Positions 62,101-64,000 of a stretch of 64,000 nucleotides of DNA are shown here, piece by piece (position 1 is the first letter of the stretch; each line of letters opens with the position of its first letter). The stretch spans positions 26,526,455 to 26,590,454 of the forward strand of contig NC_084497.1 of assembly GCF_030035675.1 (NCBI RefSeq), given 5' to 3'. A program made the translations under genes and the position numbers. Under the pieces are notes generated by a model. The model ran no database searches and had not been told where the DNA came from. It worked only from the letters and a program-made list of their open reading frames with translations. Source of the DNA: Rhineura floridana (Eukaryota; Chordata; Lepidosauria; Squamata; Rhineuridae).

Positions 62101-63339
62101 ATGATTATGACAATAAGATTATTATAATTATTAACGAGATGGATTAATTGACATGTTTATTTGGAGAAAAATTGATAGATATATTTCTTAAAGAATTGAA
62201 ACCTCTCTTTGACTTTTTGTGGAAAGAATAAAGTAATGTTTATGAGATTTGATGATTAATTAAGATAACTACTGGAGGAAAGTGATTTTATAATATGATT
62301 TAAGAGACAGGATTGTTATATATTGTAGACCTATAACTGATTTGATATGTGACAAATGGGAAGTCAACATTTTATTTTTTTTTGTTTAATCATTTTTGTT
62401 TTGTTTTGCTTTTTGTCTTTGAATGTTTTATGATTTTGTTTTCTATGTTTTATGAAAATTTGAATAAAAATTATTGTAAAAAAAAAAAAAAAAAGAGAAG
62501 TGCAGAAAAAGACCCTCACCTTTGAGAATAATCTCTAGTTCATCCCTCAAAGTGTCAAAGATGCTGTATCTGGAGCTGGTTTCTGGGATGACATGCCGAT
62601 TGAGCCAGCCTCCACAGGCATACTGGTAGAAATTCTGACAGGGCTCTGCCGTCGGGTCCATGTACTGAATTATTCTGGCAGCTACCGGTTGTGAAAACAT
62701 AGAAGTGTCAATTGTTGCAGGACAGAAATGCACGGAAGTGCCCTTGTGGGATCCACCACTCATGGATAAGAGATAGTTGCATATAGGACTGCATTGAGGA
62801 AAGTACATATAGGTTTGTGCAGGGGTCCATCCCTACACATGCCTACTCAAGAGTAAGGTCCCATCTGCACTATACATTTAAAGCAGTATTGTACCACTTT
62901 AAACAGTTACAGGAAATTAGGACATTGCCTTATATTGAGTCAGACCATTGCTCTATCTAGCTCAGTATTATCTACACTGACTGGCAGCAGCTCTCAGGGG
63001 TTTTAGGCAGGAGCCTTTCCCCACCCTACCTGGAGATGCCCTTGGGAACTGAACTTGGAACCTTCTGCATGCAAGGCAGATGCTCAGCCACTGAACTATG
63101 GTCCTTCCCCAAAGTCATGGCTGCCCCCAAAGAATCCTGGGAACTATAGTTTGTTAAGGGTGCTGAGAGTTGTTAGAAGACCCCTCTTGCATTCATAGAG
63201 CTACAATTCCCAGAGTTCCCTGGGAAGAGGGACTGAGATTGTTGCCTAAAAAGAATGATTTAGGGAAGATCATTATTACCTGCAGTTACACATCCATGCG
63301 TGGTACATATGTTCTCTGGACTGGCACCATACTGTATAT
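36462..63339 (-). CDS. MMEL1: Membrane metallo-endopeptidase-like 1, 21 exons, N terminus outside window
   Basis: M13 (neprilysin family) zinc ectopeptidase that cleaves small peptides on the cell surface or after secretion. Twenty-one in-phase exons on the minus strand give 701 codons plus a stop; human MMEL1 has 779 residues, so roughly 75-80 N-terminal residues (tail, membrane anchor) lie past the right edge. Key sites, neprilysin numbering: VNAFY substrate loop (N542/A543) in the exon at 42848; HEITH (H583, E584, H587) in the exon at 41789; GENIAD (E646, D650) in the exon at 39534; VHSP (H711) and the R717 codon split at the 37746 exon; C-terminal CRIW. MMEL1 rather than MME or PHEX is supported by [43 protein letters not shown] and CTTHGCVTA. 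No disabling change is seen in the part present. Confidence 0.96.
36600..37740. other. MMEL1 last intron, no recognised feature
   Basis: Contains no exon and no repeat that could be named; sequence looks unique. Confidence 0.5.
37746..37822 (-). CDS. MMEL1: MMEL1 exon t (catalytic histidine)
   Basis: 77 bp, phase 0 to 2, acceptor CTCCCAG and donor GTAAAG. It encodes [20 protein letters not shown] then SPLKY and two bases of an arginine codon. It holds the transition-state histidine (H711 in neprilysin); the arginine completed in the last exon is R717. Confidence 0.97.
37823..38934. other. MMEL1 intron between exons s and t
   Basis: Holds a GAGTAGACCC MITE (38148-38245) and a TTTAAAGC MITE (38245-38395); the rest is unassigned. 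Confidence 0.5.
38245..38395. repeat. Palindromic MITE, TTTAAAGCAGTA family, internally deleted
   Basis: ATTTAAAGCACACGGCTTTC at the left and GTGCTTTAAACGTATGGTGT at the right, with the central part of the foldback removed. Confidence 0.6.
38935..39030 (-). CDS. MMEL1: MMEL1 exon s
   Basis: 96 bp, phase 0 to 0. It encodes [20 protein letters not shown] and [12 protein letters not shown]. The donor is GTTGTT, which is weak; the next exon resumes exactly at VWCG, so the junction is sound. Confidence 0.95.
39150..39345. repeat. Palindromic MITE, TTTAAAGCAGTA family, right half
   Basis: AACTCTGGGAATTGTAGCTC and GAACTACAGTTCCCAGGATT ending near TGCTTGAATTGTATAGC; immediately next to MMEL1 exon s. 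Confidence 0.55.
39534..39599 (-). CDS. MMEL1: MMEL1 exon r (third zinc ligand)
   Basis: 66 bp, phase 0 to 0. It encodes [20 protein letters not shown] then YK. GENIAD provides the third zinc ligand (E646) and D650. Confidence 0.98.
39635..39910 (-). mobile_element. CR1-like LINE 3' end
   Basis: ATAAGAACATAAGAAGAGCC...ATGGATTTGTCTAATCCTCC; starts only 36 bp from MMEL1 exon r. Confidence 0.72.
40737..40870 (-). CDS. MMEL1: MMEL1 exon q
   Basis: 134 bp, phase 1 to 0. It encodes [40 protein letters not shown] and GGQN. Donor GTGAGT. Confidence 0.97.
41119..41291. repeat. Near-perfect 173-bp inverted repeat (MITE)
   Basis: Two arms of about 85 bp, AGGCTGGTGGCTC...GGTGCTCA and its complement ending GAGCCACCAGCCT, meet with almost no loop. 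A related, looser copy lies near 29670-29880. No convincing target duplication was resolved. Confidence 0.8.
41789..41908 (-). CDS. MMEL1: MMEL1 exon p (HEITH zinc site)
   Basis: 120 bp, phase 1 to 1. It encodes [40 protein letters not shown]. The HExxH motif gives two zinc ligands and the general-base glutamate. Confidence 0.99.
42205..42580 (+). repeat. AT-rich TAGGGATGG-family element
   Basis: AGGAATGGGCAGATCTGTCA...TACATTTTTTCCCATCCTTAG, complete but diverged; MMEL1 intron. Confidence 0.6.
42848..42906 (-). CDS. MMEL1: MMEL1 exon o (substrate loop)
   Basis: 59 bp, phase 2 to 1. It encodes [24 protein letters not shown] carries the asparagine and alanine that hold the peptide backbone in neprilysin. 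Confidence 0.97.
43294..43397 (-). CDS. MMEL1: MMEL1 exon n
   Basis: 104 bp, phase 0 to 2. It encodes [20 protein letters not shown] and [14 protein letters not shown]. Contains an NFS sequon. Confidence 0.96.
43632..43715 (-). CDS. MMEL1: MMEL1 exon m
   Basis: 84 bp, phase 0 to 0. It encodes [20 protein letters not shown] and KLDREYAS. Human MMEL1 reads SIREQIGHPDYILEE. Confidence 0.96.
43945..44315. repeat. GGGGAAC-family DNA element
   Basis: CAGGGTTGGGGAAATTCAGG...GGGATGAAAAAAGGTTACCC; MMEL1 intron between exons l and m. Confidence 0.6.
44465..44910. repeat. GGGGAAC-family DNA element with nested MITE
   Basis: GTCAGGGTTGGGGCAGTTCG...GCCTGAGGTTCCCCATCTAT, interrupted at 44738-44853 by the 116-bp hAT MITE. 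Confidence 0.65.
44738..44853. mobile_element. hAT-type palindromic MITE, 116 bp
   Basis: Near-perfect foldback: the left arm reads AGAGCTTTGAAAAGTTAC and the right arm is its complement, with the core AACTACAACTCCCATCAGCC. The 8-bp target duplication ATATTACC flanks it (44730-44737, 44854-44861). The termini match those of the 1,078-bp element at 18519, so they probably share a transposase. It sits inside an older repeat (44465-44910). Confidence 0.85.
45096..45194 (-). CDS. MMEL1: MMEL1 exon l
   Basis: 99 bp, phase 0 to 0. It encodes [20 protein letters not shown] and [13 protein letters not shown]. Confidence 0.96.
46153..46281 (-). CDS. MMEL1: MMEL1 exon k
   Basis: 129 bp, phase 0 to 0. 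It encodes [36 protein letters not shown] and AGKSKRM. RWRxCxxYVNxNMxNAVG is strongly conserved in M13 peptidases. Confidence 0.97.
46480..46725. repeat. GTAGTG-family DNA element, partial, inverted
   Basis: Reads from CAGGGGTATAGTTGTCCAGG through GGGTCCTATGTCTCCAGCAT to GTCTCTTCTCAGTAGCTAAC; the other end is missing. MMEL1 intron. Confidence 0.55.
46725..47030 (-). repeat. AT-rich TAGGGATGG-family element
   Basis: TTAGGGGAAAGTGTGCATAA...GAAACGGAACTGACAGACC on the plus strand, i.e. reverse orientation, 5' half; MMEL1 intron next to exon j. Confidence 0.6.
47069..47162 (-). CDS. MMEL1: MMEL1 exon j
   Basis: 94 bp, phase 2 to 0. It encodes [20 protein letters not shown] and [11 protein letters not shown], one of the blocks that best separates MMEL1 from MME. 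The split codon gives serine where human has arginine. Confidence 0.97.
47750..47960 (+). mobile_element. LINE 3' tail (CTGGGCTCCTGCTGGGAGG family)
   Basis: TTTTTATGATGTTTTAGAGT, CTGGGCTCCTCCTGGGAGGA, AGGGCGGGATATAAATCTAA. Confidence 0.7.
48202..48338 (-). CDS. MMEL1: MMEL1 exon i
   Basis: 137 bp, phase 0 to 2, acceptor a T-run ending TTTTAG, donor GTAGAG. It encodes [33 protein letters not shown] and AIIASYSA. Contains an NWT sequon. Confidence 0.96.
48781..49525 (+). repeat. AT-rich TAGGGATGG-family element split by a LINE
   Basis: TAGGGATGGAAAGTGCTGTT...CTAGTTTCTCCTAA then a LINE tail at 48918-49305, then GTATAGGCAGATTTGACTAA...CATACTGTTTCAGAAAGTG. Confidence 0.7.
48918..49305 (-). mobile_element. 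L2/CR1-like LINE 3' end
   Basis: Minus strand: GGTGGCTGCCCCTAGGTTGT, GGAACTCCCTTCCAAGTGAG, ending GGGTAGAAATAAAG and (TTA)n. C-terminal LINE residues [16 protein letters not shown] are visible. Confidence 0.75.
49549..49695. repeat. hAT-type palindromic MITE, second copy of the AACCTTGGG subfamily
   Basis: It starts near CAGTGTTCTTTAACCTTGGG and ends with the complement near ACATTG, with the ACTACAACTC foldback core. It is a relative of 6554-6688. Confidence 0.6.
49695..49950 (-). mobile_element. CR1 LINE 3' end
   Basis: Minus-strand residues include [20 protein letters not shown], and the end GGGTTGGGCTACATC. It abuts an older MITE at 49549. Confidence 0.72.
49955..50185 (-). repeat. AT-rich TAGGGATGG-family element, internally deleted
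   Basis: AGGGATGGGGAAGAAATTAA on the left and GAACTGAACTTAAGAGTGGA...TTTGCCCCTCCC on the right, with the middle missing. Confidence 0.6.
50286..50375 (-). CDS. MMEL1: MMEL1 exon h
   Basis: 90 bp, phase 0 to 0. It encodes [20 protein letters not shown] then [13 protein letters not shown] across the junction with exon g is a conserved glycosylation sequon. Confidence 0.96.
50505..50870 (+). mobile_element. L2/CR1-like LINE 3' end
   Basis: CTTCACAACTTGGGCTCAGG, GGAACTCCCTCCTGAGATCC and ATTAAAAATAAAATAAATGC; MMEL1 intron between exons g and h. Confidence 0.7.
51127..51261 (-). CDS. MMEL1: MMEL1 exon g
   Basis: 135 bp, phase 0 to 0. It encodes [19 protein letters not shown], the acidic linker [12 protein letters not shown] and [10 protein letters not shown], matching the helical block before the ATVPQEERHD segment. 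Confidence 0.96.
51428..51568. repeat. hAT-type palindromic MITE
   Basis: Arms contain CCAACATCATCTGGAGG on both strands, with core ACTACAACTCCCACC...GATGGGAGTTGGTG; ends AAACCAG and TTGTTCT are not resolved. It lies in an MMEL1 intron. Confidence 0.55.
51770..52228 (+). mobile_element. L2/CR1-like LINE 3' end
   Basis: GGCCTTCTCGGTGGTGGCCC, GGCGCCAGGTAAAAACCTAC, tail GAGAGCTTTCTGCTATAGGG and (AAAT)n; MMEL1 intron. Confidence 0.78.
52479..52544 (-). CDS. MMEL1: MMEL1 exon f
   Basis: 66 bp, phase 0 to 0. It encodes [20 protein letters not shown] then QK; IDQPxLGxPSRxYY is an M13 signature. Donor GTAAGT. Confidence 0.97.
52808..52920. repeat. hAT-type palindromic MITE fragment
   Basis: Contains GTTGTTGAACTAAAACTCCC and the complementary ATGATGGGAACTACGGTCC. 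The outer ends are eroded. Confidence 0.5.
53010..53240. repeat. Palindromic MITE, TTTAAAGCAGTA family
   Basis: CACTTAAAGCAGTATCGTAC at the left, AAGAATCCTGGGAAATGTAG and its complement inside, and ACGCTTTAAAATGTATGGTG at the right. In an MMEL1 intron. Confidence 0.65.
53734..53852 (-). CDS. MMEL1: MMEL1 exon e
   Basis: 119 bp, phase 1 to 0, acceptor GCTGCAG and donor GTAAGA. It encodes [20 protein letters not shown] and [18 protein letters not shown], equivalent to [21 protein letters not shown] in human MMEL1. Confidence 0.95.
54124..55989 (+). mobile_element. HAL1-like non-LTR retrotransposon, copy 1
   Basis: Flanked by a 13-bp target duplication, TTACAGTCATCTC, at 54111-54123 and 55990-56002, with an A-run at its 3' end. 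It begins GGGACTTCCC, has about 800 bp of 5' leader, a 227-codon frame (54928-55611), then only about 380 bp before the tail. No endonuclease or reverse transcriptase frame is present. It is antisense to MMEL1, about 270 bp upstream of exon e, and sits inside an older LINE tail. Confidence 0.85.
54928..55611 (+). CDS. L1 ORF1p-like protein of HAL1-like copy 1
   Basis: 227 residues, uninterrupted. The N-terminal third is heptad-like ([27 protein letters not shown]), expected of the ORF1p trimerising coiled coil. The middle ([16 protein letters not shown]) sits where L1 ORF1p has its RNA-recognition fold. The C-terminal part ([27 protein letters not shown]) resembles the PRDVxVxF and GKxIxI...DIP pattern of the L1 C-terminal domain, but the chain ends soon after RLLLYDY. 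ATGACAATTAAGAAG is chosen as the start because copy 2 has the same start. A host gene is unlikely given target duplication and A-tail. Confidence 0.7.
   Translation: MTIKKIMDVQEGTLSLDMFQKIMNGIKSIKQELRNNSQAWRIEFDEMRQELKEIQDPMRKENKDGSGKPKKVEREIKGKVQTMEIGLNMDMKKDLDFLAVMDSGDKYYGLELSAVTEGIEEIGDKDIIGSKKFLDWKDLMELEMEKANRINPCFVSMEKSSRDVLVYHIKKRNRDAALQQYFSDMFGTDGKKISVKKEIPIRLLLYDYDSKIIGRVKMEDGRWNQYG
56044..56104. repeat. (TTA)n microsatellite at a LINE tail
   Basis: About 20 TTA units following CTGGGCTCCTTCAGGAAGAA, the tail of the LINE that HAL1-like copy 1 interrupted. Confidence 0.93.
56360..56560. repeat. Palindromic MITE, TTTAAAGCAGTA family, partial
   Basis: AAGAATCCTGGGAAGTGTAG, GAGTTACAGTCCCCAGAGTT; the right arm is missing. 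Confidence 0.6.
57389..57484 (-). CDS. MMEL1: MMEL1 exon d
   Basis: 96 bp, phase 1 to 1, acceptor TTCTAG and donor GTAACA. It encodes [20 protein letters not shown] and [11 protein letters not shown], the GGWPVA block. A competing AG eight bases further in would shift the frame, so 57484 is chosen as the start. Confidence 0.93.
57556..57752 (-). mobile_element. tRNA-Ala-like SINE
   Basis: Reads on the minus strand from GGCTGTAGCTCACTGGGAGA to GGCAGCTTCCTGTGTCC; in an MMEL1 intron. Confidence 0.72.
57753..57930 (-). mobile_element. tRNA-Ala-like SINE
   Basis: Minus strand head GCTGTAACTCAGTGGTAGAG, 3' end AAGGCAGCTGCCTGTGTC, directly upstream of and in the same orientation as the copy at 57556. 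Confidence 0.72.
58065..58275 (-). mobile_element. tRNA-Ala-like SINE heads, two stacked
   Basis: The minus strand shows TCAGTGGTGGAGCATCTGCT near 58260 and AGCTCAGTGGTAGGGCATCT near 58140, i.e. two promoter-bearing heads about 120 bp apart, in an MMEL1 intron just downstream of exon c. Confidence 0.65.
58432..58512 (-). CDS. MMEL1: MMEL1 exon c
   Basis: 81 bp, phase 1 to 1, acceptor CCTGCAG and donor GTGAGT. It encodes [20 protein letters not shown] then RSCMNE, matching KARTLYRSCMNQS of human MMEL1. Confidence 0.95.
58513..59258. other. MMEL1 intron, no recognised feature
   Basis: Sequence upstream of exon c; nothing recognised before the AT-rich element at 59259. Confidence 0.5.
59259..59703 (+). 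repeat. AT-rich TAGGGATGG-family element, best complete copy
   Basis: 445 bp from TAGGGATGGAAGGATCTGTC to CAAATTTCTTCCTCATCTG. Repeated inner motif CATTTTTGCA occurs several times. Short inverted ends (TAGGGATG / CATCTGTA) suggest a DNA element; no coding capacity. Confidence 0.65.
60110..60430. repeat. Two GAGTAGACCC-family palindromic MITEs
   Basis: Copies at 60118-60215 and 60325-60430, each with CTACTCAGAGTAAACCCATT-like and complementary arms; just left of HAL1-like copy 2 in an MMEL1 intron. Confidence 0.65.
60553..62494 (+). mobile_element. HAL1-like non-LTR retrotransposon, copy 2
   Basis: Flanked by a perfect 19-bp target duplication (GAGAAGTGCAGAAAAAGAC) at 60534-60552 and 62495-62513, with an A-run of about 16. 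It aligns with copy 1 along its whole length, including the 5' start (near GACTTCC), the leader block GTCAGAA...TTTTGACTG and the 3' end TTTGAATAAAAATTA. It is antisense to MMEL1. The right-hand duplication ends 6 bp from the donor of MMEL1 exon b. The perfect duplication and open frame suggest a fairly recent insertion. Confidence 0.88.
61325..61948 (+). CDS. L1 ORF1p-like protein of HAL1-like copy 2
   Basis: 207 residues, uninterrupted, clearly homologous along its length to the copy 1 protein: [67 protein letters not shown]. The coiled-coil segment is about residues 13-60. It diverges from copy 1 at many sites while staying open, which hints at constraint in the source lineage. An upstream in-frame ATG at 61295 gives a hydrophobic extension that copy 1 lacks, so it is not used. 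Confidence 0.7.
   Translation: MAIKKVAENLEVIMFQKIMDEIEITKQTLRQGSKELKIELSKMTQEFKEIGDPVREENEIRDEKRKNKGKIQALEIGTNVELEKDLEFMDFRNKIYCLEFNVISEEINEDIRDKVINGLDNLLDWNDVMELDIEKIYGINCSHVTMEKLLRDEPVHFLKKKNTDMNLQQCFSNLFRMDGKKIFGIEEIPIRLLLYDYGYNSKIIMEY
62520..62681 (-). CDS. MMEL1: MMEL1 exon b
   Basis: 162 bp, phase 1 to 1. It encodes [39 protein letters not shown] and [14 protein letters not shown], the family hallmark CGGW and IPETxSRYxxFD region. The donor GTGAGG sits only 6 bp from the duplicated target site of a retrotransposon. Confidence 0.97.
62855..63250. repeat. Palindromic MITE (TTTAAAGCAGTA family) split by a tRNA-Ala-like SINE
   Basis: Left arm ACATTTAAAGCAGTATTGTA...CAGTTACAG and right arm AGTCATGGCTGCCCCCAAAG...GAATCCTGGGAACTATAG belong to one MITE. 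A minus-strand SINE (about 62917-63108; head CATAGTTCAGTGGCTGAGCA) lies between them. Confidence 0.7.
63280..63339 (-). CDS. MMEL1: MMEL1 exon a (first in window)
   Basis: 60 bp, entered after two-thirds of a codon and left in phase 1 (acceptor CCACAG, donor GTAATA). It encodes [19 protein letters not shown]. Human MMEL1 has VCTTPGCVIA here, the start of the extracellular domain with its first conserved cysteines. The upstream exon with the membrane anchor is not in the window. Confidence 0.93.
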
Positions 63340-63599
63340 CTGTGGATGAAACAAAGGGTTATCACACACACACACCATTCATGGGGGATTGTACAAAATT
63401 CCTTGCACCAAGTTTTCAGAAGATGTACTCTTGGAACAGATGCCATTCAAATTGGCCAGCTGAGGATGGTCTATTCTGGGGTTGGGCATGTGCTAGAATC
63501 CTTCCCAATCTGGATTTGGTGCTGAATTTTCCATGAATTCGCTTATCCTCTGTCATTGCTGATTCGATTTTTATTTAGTGATTTTTTAAAAAAATCTGC

Positions 63600-64000
63600 C
63601 TCTAACATTGAAAATATTGAAAATGGAAATGGACTGCCTTCAATAGCTGTTCCATAGATTACTCTGTTCCCAGGGAAACCTTGGAGTATAGATGGTTGGA
63701 AAGGCCTTCATCACCATTACATAATTGCCTGACTGCTATGGCCTTGGGACCCCAACATGTTATTTTAAACCATCCAAAGTTAACTGCCTGTTGGCCTCCT
63801 TTCGACAGTGAGCATACTTCAAAAATATTTGCGGAGTATTCTCGCTTCTGTTCAAGTGTTCTGTTCAAGTGGCCAAGCACTTGTTGTTATTCCACCTTTC
63901 AATATCTGCTTGTTTGCTCAATGAATCAACCTATGCGTATTTTGACCTAAAAACCCCAAAACATTTCTATTCAGCTAATGTACATAACAGGCTGTTGCAC
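63600..64000. other. Right edge, MMEL1 intron
   Basis: The sequence up to the edge holds a TAGGGATGTG-element fragment (about 63480-63600) and otherwise nothing recognised; no membrane-anchor exon was found. Confidence 0.5.

Overview
The window is vertebrate nuclear DNA, almost certainly from a squamate reptile. Two split host genes with GT-AG introns sit in a dense bed of repeats typical of lizards and snakes: BovB LINE ends, CR1 and L2/CR1-like LINE tails, a Sauria-type tRNA SINE with a BovB-like tail, 5S-rRNA-derived SINEs, a Penelope-like element with a GIY-YIG domain, and many palindromic hAT-like MITEs. Nothing prokaryotic is present. The species cannot be named from sequence alone.

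Layout. Positions 1-8.1 kb are intergenic and made almost wholly of repeats. Positions 8.85-25.04 kb (+ strand) hold a TNF receptor superfamily gene that best fits TNFRSF14 (HVEM): six exons encode a signal peptide, three to four cysteine-rich modules, one transmembrane segment and a short tail. Positions 25-36.4 kb are intergenic and full of repeats. Positions 36.46-63.34 kb (- strand) hold 21 coding exons of an M13 zinc metallopeptidase that best fits MMEL1. Every exon junction checked is in phase, and all catalytic and zinc-binding residues are present. Only the N-terminal exon(s), which carry the cytoplasmic tail and membrane anchor, lie beyond the right edge. The pair matches the human 1p36 neighbourhood (TNFRSF14 and MMEL1 on opposite strands); the gene between them in human, PRXL2B, was not found here.

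The two genes are convergent. HVEM is a lymphocyte co-signalling receptor and MMEL1 is an ectopeptidase, so they are neighbours rather than one pathway.

The most interesting content is in the MMEL1 introns. Two full-length copies (about 1.9 kb, with target-site duplications and poly(A) tails) of a non-LTR retrotransposon encode only an L1 ORF1p-like protein and no reverse transcriptase. This is a HAL1-like organisation. One copy landed about 25 bp from an MMEL1 splice donor. The window also preserves many nested insertions that date repeat families against each other, including DNA transposons with readable 8-bp target duplications.
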